From: OLB6 sp964620125
Lineage (GTDB): Bacteria; Bacteroidota; Ignavibacteria; Kapaibacteriales; Kapaibacteriaceae
Reading direction: 5' to 3'
NCBI GenBank assembly: GCA_964620125.1
Contig: CAZUGQ010000022.1
Span: forward strand, 1 to 44,075
DNA: 44,075 nt
Of the stretch, positions 18,923 to 27,478 are shown piece by piece. Made by a program: the position numbers and the translations under genes. The notes below the pieces were generated by a model that made no database searches, had not been told where the DNA came from, and saw only the letters and a list, made by a program, of their open reading frames with translations. The number at the start of each line of letters is the position of its first letter. The stretch's first letter is position 1.

Positions 18923-20866
18923 GTGATCCATTGTACTGCACAACTCCTGCTTGCCATGCTGCTGGCGGCAGCCACAGGTGCACAGGCACAGTGGTTTTCT
19001 TTTGGAGCCGAAGGTGGAGCAGCTCCTGTTTGGCTTACTGGTAACTATCGAGTGTTGGCACAAGCATCGTCGCGGCAGGGTAGCTTTCAGGAAAAGCCCC
19101 CTGACCTATGGCGAGCCGAGTTAAACCCAACACTGGCATTGTATGGAATCCCGCTTACGGCTAACCTGCTGGTGAGCTCCGAGCAGCGAGACATTCGGCA
19201 AAACATCAACGCCTTTTCCATTACACTCGATCCGGAAGCAATCAAGCGCATTGTTGCACAGCGCGCAACAAATGCGCTGGAAGCCTATGCTCGGTCAGAA
19301 GCTGGTGAATTGCTGGACAACTATGCTGCCGTTAAAGATTCATTGGCGCAATACGACCCGGATCGCTTGAAGGAACTCGAGCAGTTCCGACAAATCGAGG
19401 AGATGCGAGAGATTGCCAACGGAGACATCACCAACTACACAGGTGTCTTGCAGCAGATGGGGCTGATGACCGATGTAGAGAGCGTAATGCAGCAGCTCCC
19501 TACTGTAGGAGTTGGCACCGTGTTTCCCACCTTTACCCCAATAACCTTGAGCGGTTCCCGAGTAGGGGGGGGATGGGCGGAATGGAATCCTGGTGGCGTA
19601 TTCTACATCGCTGGTGTTTATGGAACTACGCAGGAGCCACTGCAGCGAGTGGATAGTTTGCGCATCGACACCACAGTATACACCACCATTGATAACAGTG
19701 ATTTTGGTCGGATCCTCTACGGTGGTCGCATCGGGTACGGTAAGCCGGAGGGTACCCATGTAATCCTCACCGGCATGTATGCCGTGGATGACCCTACGTC
19801 AATCACCCTGCCCGATAGTGGTGTTGCCCTCACACCACAAAAAAACCTACTCAGCACCATCAGTCTTCGCGTAGATCCGCTGCCCGGCATCTGGTCGCTG
19901 GAAGTTGAGGTAGGGGGCTCTGCAACAGTGGGCGATCAGAACGCGCCACAGTTCGGAGCACCCGATGTTCCTTCTTTTGTACTCGATGCAGTCGATAGTT
20001 CTTCGAGTACCTATCTGGACTGGGCTGCCGTTGCCGCAACAACGATCAACATCAAGTCAACCAATACTCGCATTACAGGAAAGGCACGCCGCATCGGTGC
20101 AGGGTACAATGCACTGGGTGTTCCGAATCTTCGCACAGACTACATTCGATACGATGTTCGAGCCGATCAACGATTCTGGAAGCGGCAGCTAGCCGTGGGT
20201 TTGTTTGTGCGTAGCGATGAAGACAACCTGGCCAACATAAAACGCAGCACAAGTACACTGTTCAGTTACGGAGGCACACTCGGATTAAACATTCGCGGTT
20301 TGCCGTATCTGCGCCTTTCATACTCCCCCTATCTGCAGGAAAGCAATTCAACCGACACACTGCTGCAGTACACCAACGAAACACTGATCTGGAGTGTGTC
20401 TGGAGGGCATGCCTACCGTCTTGGCGACCTTGGTGCCAATACCAATATTACCTTTAGCATGCAGGATGCCGTGACCAAGAACAATGCGAATGATTACGCT
20501 GTAACCACCATCAATCTTCTACAAAGCCTCACGTTCAACTTTCCACTAACAGTGTCTGGCGGTGTAGGATACATCGTACAGTCTGCCACGCAAACGCCAA
20601 CCAACGGCATCTTTACAGTTGACGCTTCTGCCAGTTACTCAATTAGCGACGTTTTCAGTACCAGTGGTGGCATCACCCTGGCATTCGATGAAACGTACGG
20701 CACTCGAAGTGGCTATCATCTCTCACTCCTTGCGCGCCTTGGCAACTGGGCCGATGTTGATCTCAGGGCGGAGCACAACATCTTCAACGAGTTGGTGGTG
20801 CCGCCCGTTTTGGGCGGAAGCTACTCGGAGAACATTTTCAGGATTACAGTGGGGAAGGTGTGGTAG
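18923..20866 (+). CDS. Outer-membrane beta-barrel protein, 647 aa
   Basis: A GTG start and a signal peptide (ending GAQAQ, residue ~23) precede a long protein. A mid-N-terminal helical stretch (residues ~95-160, EAYARSEAGELLDNYAAVKDSLAQYDPDR) is probably periplasmic or a plug. The remainder is alternating amphipathic beta strands (GGRIGYGKPEGTHVILTGMY, VTINLLQSLTFNFPLTVSGG). It ends in ...FRITVGKVW, with the terminal aromatic residue expected of a BAM substrate. It follows the RCC1 gene by 26 bases on the same strand, so barrel and propeller are likely co-expressed and may form one surface assembly. No family recognised. An internal ATG at 18957 could be an alternative start but would shorten the signal peptide. 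Confidence 0.85.
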   Translation: MIHCTAQLLLAMLLAAATGAQAQWFSFGAEGGAAPVWLTGNYRVLAQASSRQGSFQEKPPDLWRAELNPTLALYGIPLTANLLVSSEQRDIRQNINAFSITLDPEAIKRIVAQRATNALEAYARSEAGELLDNYAAVKDSLAQYDPDRLKELEQFRQIEEMREIANGDITNYTGVLQQMGLMTDVESVMQQLPTVGVGTVFPTFTPITLSGSRVGGGWAEWNPGGVFYIAGVYGTTQEPLQRVDSLRIDTTVYTTIDNSDFGRILYGGRIGYGKPEGTHVILTGMYAVDDPTSITLPDSGVALTPQKNLLSTISLRVDPLPGIWSLEVEVGGSATVGDQNAPQFGAPDVPSFVLDAVDSSSSTYLDWAAVAATTINIKSTNTRITGKARRIGAGYNALGVPNLRTDYIRYDVRADQRFWKRQLAVGLFVRSDEDNLANIKRSTSTLFSYGGTLGLNIRGLPYLRLSYSPYLQESNSTDTLLQYTNETLIWSVSGGHAYRLGDLGANTNITFSMQDAVTKNNANDYAVTTINLLQSLTFNFPLTVSGGVGYIVQSATQTPTNGIFTVDASASYSISDVFSTSGGITLAFDETYGTRSGYHLSLLARLGNWADVDLRAEHNIFNELVVPPVLGGSYSENIFRITVGKVW

Positions 20867-20888
20867 TACACACTAGCACACGAGCACA

Positions 20889-22196
20889 CTAACGCACTTC
20901 CCAATACTTCGTTCTTCGCAACTCTTCTATCCACGACTGCTCCATCTTTTGCTGCTTCGTGTATGCAGCCATTTTTTCGATGGCTTTGTAGTCAAACTCC
21001 AATGATGGACGGTGAGCTCGAATAAGGCGCTTACGATAGATGATGTGATAACCTGGTTTCGTAGGGTCAGCAACGTATGGTAGTGGTTCGGTTATGCCAC
21101 CGTCGTTCAGATCGGTTATGGCCTTTTTCATGTCGGGTGGAAGCCTTTGCAACTCGATCTCGCCCATGGCACCTCCGAAGCCTTGCGTTTCCTTTTCATC
21201 GGAGTACTTCTTTGCGAGTTCTTCGAAGTCTTCTCCAGCCAACGCACGTTCTCGCAGCTCGTTCAGACCTTTTCGTGCAGCTTCTCTGTCTTCGTCGTTC
21301 TGTCCCACCTTGAACAGAATGTGCTTGCAGTGGATGCTTGTTGGCGTTTTACTCACAAGTTGAATCACATGCCAGCCAAAGGGGCTTTCCACAGGATCCG
21401 AAATTTGTCCAGGTTCCAGCGCGTAGGCAGCGGCCTCGAATGCTGGAACAAATTTTCCTTTTTCAACGGATCCAAGGTCTCCTCCGCGAGCTGCAGAGCC
21501 GGGGTCGGAACTGTACTTCGCAGCCATGGCGCCAAAGTCTGCACCAAGCCGAACGATACTGTCGCGTACAGCAGATGCAAGGGCCTGTGCTTCATCTCTG
21601 CGTTTCTCACTGGCCTTCACATACCACACGATGTGGTAGAGGTCTACCCGCTCCGGAATCATTGGCAGTGAGTCCTTGTATTCGGCATAGAAACGCTCAA
21701 CGTCATTACGGGTGGCCTTTACGTCGCCAAACATCAGATCGCGTTTTTTTTGTGCTAGGAGCTGTTTGCGGATCTCATCCCGGAACTCACGGCGAATGCG
21801 CGTCATGCTCATTCCATATAGCTCTTCGATGCGCTGTTCGGAACCAAACTGCTGCACCATCATGGCAATTTGCTGCTCCATGCGAGCTGTGATCTCCTCT
21901 TCAGACACGACCACATTCGTGTCTTCCTGTGCAGCCAGCAGCACGAGCCGTTCGTTGATTAGCTGATTGAGGATGGATGCACGCAGCTTCTCATCCTTGC
22001 GGTCAAGTCCTGGTGAACGCTGAGCCATGAGTTCCACTTGGCCATCAATGTCGCTCTTCAGGATGATCTCGTCGCCAACAACAGCCACGATGCGCTCCAT
22101 GGCATCCTGGGCTGCCGCCTGGTGAACACCATACGTGCACAGGATGGCGATGAGAAGAGCACATACACTTCCCCCCCCTTGCAGTGTGGTGAACAT
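20889..22196 (-). CDS. surA: Periplasmic chaperone / peptidyl-prolyl isomerase SurA
   Basis: SurA escorts unfolded outer-membrane proteins to the BAM complex. From the ATG at 22196 (435 aa) there is a signal peptide (ending HQAAAQ), then the SurA N-domain (MERIVAVVGDEIILKSDID, ILNQLINERLVLLAAQ). Two parvulin domains follow: YHIVWYVKASEKRRDEAQAL to SPFGWHVIQLV, and IHCKHILFKVGQ to GYHIIYRKRL. Order and size fit the family. Starts at 22229 or 22259 are also open but overlap the upstream gene. A run of eight G on the coding strand (22171-22178) falls in codons 7-9, inside the signal peptide, where slippage would abolish the product. It follows the triple-parvulin gene in the same transcript. Confidence 0.9.
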   Translation of the reverse strand: MFTTLQGGGSVCALLIAILCTYGVHQAAAQDAMERIVAVVGDEIILKSDIDGQVELMAQRSPGLDRKDEKLRASILNQLINERLVLLAAQEDTNVVVSEEEITARMEQQIAMMVQQFGSEQRIEELYGMSMTRIRREFRDEIRKQLLAQKKRDLMFGDVKATRNDVERFYAEYKDSLPMIPERVDLYHIVWYVKASEKRRDEAQALASAVRDSIVRLGADFGAMAAKYSSDPGSAARGGDLGSVEKGKFVPAFEAAAYALEPGQISDPVESPFGWHVIQLVSKTPTSIHCKHILFKVGQNDEDREAARKGLNELRERALAGEDFEELAKKYSDEKETQGFGGAMGEIELQRLPPDMKKAITDLNDGGITEPLPYVADPTKPGYHIIYRKRLIRAHRPSLEFDYKAIEKMAAYTKQQKMEQSWIEELRRTKYWEVR

Positions 22197-22215
22197 GATA
22201 CGAAACCCAAGCCCC

Positions 22216-24333
22216 TTACTGCTTGACATTCTTGTTGCTCTTGCTCCAGATGGAGTCAATGACTGACGTGTTGATAGCCACGGGGTGTCGGGTGCGAACC
22301 TTTGAGAGCCAAGCTTCGGTGAGGCGTTTTTGCAGGTGATCCTGATAGGCGGGTGCTAGTTCTGGCATGGCTTCTTCGAATGTTTTTTCGCGTGGAGGCT
22401 CGATGGATTCTAAGCGAATAATGGCAGTGCCGCGGTCAACAGAGAATGGCGACGAAATCTGCCCGGGTTTCATCTTTTGTTCATCGGCATGTTTTGCGAG
22501 TGCGCTGGTTTTAGGGGAGAGTGCTCCATATCGACCGTCCTTTTCCCGCATGCCTTGCCGCTGCGTGTGTTCACGGGCAAGAGCTGCAAAGTCTGCGCCG
22601 CTTTGGAGCTGCTTCTGGATGTCGTTCACGGCACTATCGGTAAGCATGTAGATCTCGGAGATCACATATCGCTGATCCGTCATCCACCGAGAGCGAGTAG
22701 TATCAAAGAAGCGCTGCGCGTCGGCCGTATCGAAGCGCAGTTTACTCCATACTTCCTGCTCTTCCACCTTGAAGAGCAAGATGCCATCGTTGAACTCGCG
22801 CATGAGTGCTGCAAATTCTGCATCCTGCTTATCCAGGTCGCGTGTTGCCTGTTCCAGCACGATAGGGTCGATGATCTTGTTCATCGCCCGTTCCATGCCC
22901 GTGCGATTCAGGGTGTAGCCACGCATGTCCATGCGCTGACGCAACGAATCCGTGAACATGCTCACGGTGATCTCGTTGCGCGGGTACACGTACAACGTTT
23001 GCTGCATCAGCCCTGAGCTTATTGGCTTCCACCAGGAAGTGTCGTTGCTATTCTTTGTTGTGTCGATCGAGCTCATCAACAGGTCGTAGACGTCTGTTCG
23101 CCAGGCATATCCCCACGCACGTTTAAGGGAATCGTAGTGTGCTCGTTTGTCGTCCTCAAAGTACAGCCGACGGTACGTTTTCTTTGCATTGTCGCGTTCT
23201 GCGATAGCGTCGGGCATTTTCGTTGAATCCCGGCGGATGATATGCACACCAAACATGGTATGAACCTTATTCGAGATTTCGCCATCCTTGAGGGCAAAGA
23301 TGGCCTGTTCGAATTCCGGCAGCAGTCGAGAACCATTACTTTCCAAGCCACCCGACCGAGAGTACGGTGCACCGAGGTATCCGCCTTTTGCGCCGGATGC
23401 CTGGTCGTCGCTATACGTTTTTGCCAGCACTTCAAATGCATCGCCGGTCGTATCCAGACCACGAGCGGCAAGCATGGCTTTCTGTTGTTTAGCCGGAGCG
23501 CGGAGGATTAACAGGAGAGTGTCGGCCAACCGATCGCATGCGGCGCTGTCGCGTTCGTCCTTCTTTTGAAGGAGGATATGGCGAAACTTTAACACAGCGC
23601 GGGGCTTGCGATCGGCCACTCGCACGATGAAGTAGCCGAACCTTGACGGTACGGGTTTGGTGCTGTGTGTTCCGACCTTCAGAGAGTATGCTTCATCTTC
23701 GACAACCTTAATGATCGAGCCACCGCTGATCCACGGGAGTTCACCACCCTTGCCGCCTGTTTCACGATCGTCGGAGCTATCGCGGGCAAGCTGAGCAAAG
23801 TCGGCCCCTTTCTTGAGTTGCTCGATAATTGCTTGGGCCTTGGCAAGGCTTCGAACGCTGTCCCACTGTTTTGTTGCCGTATCAACCACGGCACAGAGGA
23901 TGATAGAGATGCGCACTTCGTCCAGGCGCCGCTGGGCGAGTTCGTCAACGCGTTTATCGGCGAATGCCTTATCCAGGTACCACGTTTCGGAGAGCAGTTT
24001 GCGGTTATTGGCGATGTCGGCCTGCACGGTGGGGTCGCTTGCCAGCCCTCGATCCATGGCATCGGCCACTTTCAGCCGATAGTTGGTGTAAAGGCGAAGA
24101 AACTCGAGAGCGGTATCTCTGGGCACGCTGTGGAACGGCGTGTTGCGGCGGGTAAGGTTTTTTTGGAAGGCCCGTTCAACATCGGCGTAGACCACGTTTT
24201 CGGTGCCAACGGTGGCCAGAACAGCCTTGCTGTGGTCTTTTGTTGCCGACTTACCTGTTTTTTTCTGTGCTTGAAGGGGGCTGGCCAGTAGGAGGGTGAC
24301 CAGGGTGACGATGACTACATGGAAACTATGCAT
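22216..24333 (-). CDS. Periplasmic PpiC-type peptidyl-prolyl isomerase with three parvulin modules
   Basis: A 705-aa exported protein (MHSFHVVIVTLVTLLLASPLQA signal) of the SurA/PpiD class. An N-terminal chaperone region is followed by parvulin modules. Module 1 is at about residues 150-245 (ISIILCAVV...GKGGELPWISGG...FGYFIVRV). Module 2 is at about 255-375 (LKFRHILLQKK...GAKGGYLGAP...FGVHIIRR). A degenerate C-terminal module is at about 560-660 (YVISEIYMLTDS...GRYGALS...TAIIRLESIEPP). It lies directly before surA and after murC, so it joins an envelope-folding cluster. The frame is open upstream to 24390 but that runs into the repeat; the signal peptide fixes the ATG at 24333. Confidence 0.9.
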   Translation of the reverse strand: MHSFHVVIVTLVTLLLASPLQAQKKTGKSATKDHSKAVLATVGTENVVYADVERAFQKNLTRRNTPFHSVPRDTALEFLRLYTNYRLKVADAMDRGLASDPTVQADIANNRKLLSETWYLDKAFADKRVDELAQRRLDEVRISIILCAVVDTATKQWDSVRSLAKAQAIIEQLKKGADFAQLARDSSDDRETGGKGGELPWISGGSIIKVVEDEAYSLKVGTHSTKPVPSRFGYFIVRVADRKPRAVLKFRHILLQKKDERDSAACDRLADTLLLILRAPAKQQKAMLAARGLDTTGDAFEVLAKTYSDDQASGAKGGYLGAPYSRSGGLESNGSRLLPEFEQAIFALKDGEISNKVHTMFGVHIIRRDSTKMPDAIAERDNAKKTYRRLYFEDDKRAHYDSLKRAWGYAWRTDVYDLLMSSIDTTKNSNDTSWWKPISSGLMQQTLYVYPRNEITVSMFTDSLRQRMDMRGYTLNRTGMERAMNKIIDPIVLEQATRDLDKQDAEFAALMREFNDGILLFKVEEQEVWSKLRFDTADAQRFFDTTRSRWMTDQRYVISEIYMLTDSAVNDIQKQLQSGADFAALAREHTQRQGMREKDGRYGALSPKTSALAKHADEQKMKPGQISSPFSVDRGTAIIRLESIEPPREKTFEEAMPELAPAYQDHLQKRLTEAWLSKVRTRHPVAINTSVIDSIWSKSNKNVKQ

Positions 24334-24377
24334 GTGCAAAAATAGGAATCGTGGACGGGGGCGTATGGATTGGAAAC

Positions 24378-24435
24378 GGTACCGGGACAAGAGGTCTCCC
24401 GGTACCAGTACCGGGAGACCTCTTGTCCCGGTACC
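24378..24435. repeat. 58-bp near-perfect inverted pair of 25-nt palindromes
   Basis: Two copies of the TACCGGGA-9 nt-TCCCGGTA unit face each other (24380-24404 and 24409-24433, loop CAAGAGGTC in the first). Together with flanking GGTACC they form an inverted repeat with 29-base arms and one mismatch at the centre. It lies between the murC stop and the start of the triple-parvulin gene. There is no T run after it on the murC strand, so it is not a classic intrinsic terminator, though it could slow or attenuate transcription. It resembles the paired REP (BIME) arrangement. Confidence 0.93.
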
Positions 24436-24455
24436 TTTTCCTTGTTCCTCAACCC

Positions 24456-25826
24456 CTACTCCGAAAGCAAATCACGCCCAACCTTCCACACGTCGCCTGC
24501 GCCAAGGGTCACAACCATGTCGCCGACCGCCGAAAGCCCCCTAACAACCGACGCTACATCCGCTAATGCTGGTACATAATGCACGGCACGATGCCCCGCT
24601 GCACGCGCTGCATCAGCAATGGTGGCACCACTGATGCCAGGCATCGGCTGCTCACGGGCGGGGTACACATCGGTTACCACCAACACATCCGCATCATCAA
24701 AGCTGGTGGCAAAATCCTGCACAAAGTCACGCGTGCGCGAATATGTATGGGGCTGGAATACCGCCACAATTCTGCGATTCCATCCCTTCCTGGCTGCTGC
24801 CAAGGTGCTGCGCAATTCCGTGGGATGATGCGCATAGTCGTCCACAACTAATACACCATCATATTCTCCCTTGATCTCAAAGCGCCGATACACGCCACTG
24901 AATTCGGCGAGTGCGTCCTGAAGGGCTTGGAAAGGGGCTTGGCACACGAGTCCTGCTGCACACGCAGCGAGCGCGTTCCGCACATTGTGCTCGCCGGGTA
25001 CGTTTAATGTGATGCGACCAAGCTCTGTGCCGCAATGCAGAAGCGTGAAGGCCGACGATCGTTCGTGATACCGTACATCGATGGCACGAACGTCGCATTG
25101 GGGCGATAGACCGAAGGTGACCACTACCTTGCCGATATGCGGGAGTATGGCACGAACACCGGGGTCGTCCAAACACACACAAGCCGTGCCGTAAAAGGGG
25201 ACTTTGTTTGCAAACTCTACAAAGGCACCTTTGATGTCGTCAAGGTCGCTGTAAATGTCAAGGTGATCGGCTTCAACGTTGGTAATCACGGCAACGGTTG
25301 GGAGTAGCTGCAGGAAGGAGCGGTCGTATTCATCGGCCTCCAGCACCATCCAGTTGCCTTTACCCAATCGTGCATTGCTTCCGCCAAGCCCACGCAGACG
25401 TCCGCCAACGATAACGGTGGGGTCCATGCCGGCCTTCATGAGTGCCAAACCACACATGCTGGTGGTGGTGGTCTTGCCATGTGTACCGGCAACTGCAAGG
25501 CAATACTGGAGTCGAGAGAGTTCGCTGAGCATCTCTGCCCTGCGTATGATGGGTATGTGCTGCTCCAGCGCGGCACGAGTTTCGGGATTCTCGTCGGGCT
25601 TAACGGCGCTGGAGTACACAACAACATCGGCACCACGTATGTTGGAAGCATCATGACCGATGTAGATCACAGCCCCATTTGATGCCAGGCGCTCGGTTGT
25701 CTCGCTGCGTGATAGGTCGGAGCCGCTCACCTGAAATCCCTGACTTAGGAGGATTTCGGCAATGCCGCTCATGCCAATGCCACCTATGCCAACAAGATGC
25801 AGCGCACGAATTGACGAAAACGTCAT
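24456..25826 (-). CDS. murC: UDP-N-acetylmuramate--L-alanine ligase MurC
   Basis: MurC adds L-Ala to UDP-MurNAc in the cytoplasm, the first peptide step of peptidoglycan synthesis. The 456-aa protein has the N-terminal Rossmann motif HLVGIGGIGMSGIAEILL, the ATP-binding loop GTHGKTTTTS (about residues 114-123), the central EADEYDRSFL and VTNVEADHLDIY motifs, and the C-terminal domain YAHHPTELRSTL with QPHTYSRTRDF. All are family hallmarks. Its ATG shares ATGA with the stop of the upstream hydrolase gene (25823-25826). It is away from any mur/fts cluster, grouped instead with periplasmic chaperones. Confidence 0.98.
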   Translation of the reverse strand: MTFSSIRALHLVGIGGIGMSGIAEILLSQGFQVSGSDLSRSETTERLASNGAVIYIGHDASNIRGADVVVYSSAVKPDENPETRAALEQHIPIIRRAEMLSELSRLQYCLAVAGTHGKTTTTSMCGLALMKAGMDPTVIVGGRLRGLGGSNARLGKGNWMVLEADEYDRSFLQLLPTVAVITNVEADHLDIYSDLDDIKGAFVEFANKVPFYGTACVCLDDPGVRAILPHIGKVVVTFGLSPQCDVRAIDVRYHERSSAFTLLHCGTELGRITLNVPGEHNVRNALAACAAGLVCQAPFQALQDALAEFSGVYRRFEIKGEYDGVLVVDDYAHHPTELRSTLAAARKGWNRRIVAVFQPHTYSRTRDFVQDFATSFDDADVLVVTDVYPAREQPMPGISGATIADAARAAGHRAVHYVPALADVASVVRGLSAVGDMVVTLGAGDVWKVGRDLLSE

Positions 25827-26611
25827 GCGTACAACTCCGGCCGACGGTCGGCAAAGATGTCGTTGTACGAGCTGAAGCTTTTCTTCCGAGTGGCTGCAGG
25901 ATCAATCTGTGCAATGGCAACACCTTCGTGTTGTCCAACGTGTTCCAGCGCTTCCCCCGTGTAAGAATAGATGGTGCTGCGACCATTGAACTGCAGCGTG
26001 ATATCACCAAGCGATTCACTTCCCATGCGGTTGGTAACTGCCACGTATACTTTATTCTCCGCTGCTCGTGCTGGCATCACGCGTGGCCAGAGCTCGGTTA
26101 CAAGGTTGGATGGAACGGCAATAACGTCGGCACCTCGAAGGGCAAGTGTTCGCGCACTCTCAGGGAACCGCCAGTCGTAGCAGATCATCATTCCAAGGTT
26201 GCAGTCTAGATGAGGAATGTTGGTAACGAAGAACCCGGTGTTTCCTGGTGCAAACACATCACGCTCACGATAAAAGAGATGTGACTTTCGGTACACGGCA
26301 GGTTCAACACCATACCCACCAACAATCGAACTGTTGAAAAATGCAGAGCCATCACGCTCTGCAAAACCAAATACAACTACTCGACGATGCTTGCTTGCGA
26401 TCTCCAGCACGTCCTGCATTCGATCGTCGTTTGCAAACATGGCAACGGAGTCTACGTCGGCCCGACTCCGCATGAAATAACCACTCGTGGCTAGCTCGGG
26501 AAACACCAGGAGGTCAGCTTCTGTGCCAGCAATGAACTCCTTCAGTCGCTGAACGTTGGGCTCAACCTGAAGATGGGTGGGCGTGAACTGAACAACGGCA
26601 AGATTCAACAT
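25823..26611 (-). CDS. Carbon-nitrogen (nitrilase superfamily) hydrolase
   Basis: A 262-aa amidase-type enzyme with the complete catalytic triad: Glu39 (VFPEL), Lys109 (YRKSHLF) and Cys144 (MMICYDWRFPE). Length and spacing fit single-domain amidohydrolases such as omega-amidase or carbamoylputrescine-type enzymes. RFPESARTLALRGADVIAVPSN is typical of the superfamily. The substrate cannot be decided from sequence. It is coupled to murC by a four-base overlap and preceded by the PAP2 gene 34 bases upstream on the same strand. Confidence 0.92.
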   Translation of the reverse strand: MLNLAVVQFTPTHLQVEPNVQRLKEFIAGTEADLLVFPELATSGYFMRSRADVDSVAMFANDDRMQDVLEIASKHRRVVVFGFAERDGSAFFNSSIVGGYGVEPAVYRKSHLFYRERDVFAPGNTGFFVTNIPHLDCNLGMMICYDWRFPESARTLALRGADVIAVPSNLVTELWPRVMPARAAENKVYVAVTNRMGSESLGDITLQFNGRSTIYSYTGEALEHVGQHEGVAIAQIDPAATRKKSFSSYNDIFADRRPELYA

Positions 26612-26645
26612 GGTAGTGCAGTACTGAAGTGCAAGAACGGGTGGG

Positions 26646-27431
26646 TTAGAAAGGAAGCGAAACCGTAAGAATGGAAACGCTAACTGGAGGTGCTAACGTG
26701 TAGTCGTTGTTAGGTAGTATCGAGTCGGCAGCTTCAAACAGATGGTCATTGACCATGTTCACGGCTACCGATACGGCAATGCCAAGAGCGTACCCTGCAA
26801 CGACGTCTGTAAGGTAGTGCACACCAAGGTGCATCCTACTCAAGCCCGTAGCCAGAGCATACAGCACCGAAGGTGTGATAACGTACCATTCGGGATATCG
26901 TATGGAAAGTGTTGTGGCTAGAGCGGCCGCGCCTGCTGCATGTCCACTTGGAAACGATGTTCCAAATGGCTGCTGGTACCCCACGAAACAGTTTGGCATT
27001 GCCAGATATGGCCGGCTTCTGGATGTGATGGCCTTCACTCCAACTGCCAATCCATATGTGAGGACCTCGGTTACGAATGCCTGAAGCCCCGTTTCACTCA
27101 CATAACGATACTCAGCCTGTGAGGTGTAGTAATGGGGCTCAATATGTCCGTACAGATACATGCCCACGGGCAGACCAAGTGTGATGGGTAATAAGGCATC
27201 GGACACGATGGCGGATGCTGTATGCCACGAGCTGTCGGCCCAGCGATTAACGGACAGCGTTACCGATGCATCCCAGGTAAGTGAATCGCAGGCAACTGCT
27301 CCAGAGTCAGCAAACAAGTGCCGACCAAACATCGAAGTGGTCGACGGACAGGCTGCACCAGCAGGTACCGAAAGCATCAGGATTCCAGAGTAGATCACGA
27401 CGCAATGGTTTCTAAAGAGCACACTCTTCAT
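26646..27431 (-). CDS. PAP2-family membrane phosphatase
   Basis: A 261-aa protein with an N-terminal signal or anchor and a type-2 phosphatidic-acid phosphatase core. All three motifs are visible: KAITSRSRPY (KX6RP), FPSGHAAGAAAL (PSGH) and SRMHLGVHYLTDVVAG (SRX5HX3D). Such enzymes dephosphorylate undecaprenyl pyrophosphate, phosphatidate or similar lipids on the periplasmic face. Placement before murC fits a role in recycling the cell-wall lipid carrier, but that is inference. The ATG at 27431 was chosen because the longer frame has no plausible leader and would enter the divergent asd gene. It is transcribed divergently from asd across 47 bases. Confidence 0.9.
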   Translation of the reverse strand: MKSVLFRNHCVVIYSGILMLSVPAGAACPSTTSMFGRHLFADSGAVACDSLTWDASVTLSVNRWADSSWHTASAIVSDALLPITLGLPVGMYLYGHIEPHYYTSQAEYRYVSETGLQAFVTEVLTYGLAVGVKAITSRSRPYLAMPNCFVGYQQPFGTSFPSGHAAGAAALATTLSIRYPEWYVITPSVLYALATGLSRMHLGVHYLTDVVAGYALGIAVSVAVNMVNDHLFEAADSILPNNDYTLAPPVSVSILTVSLPF

Positions 27432-27478
27432 TTCATGCGAAACTATAGAGCCCTTGCTCTGCCTGAGTAACTTCGCAC

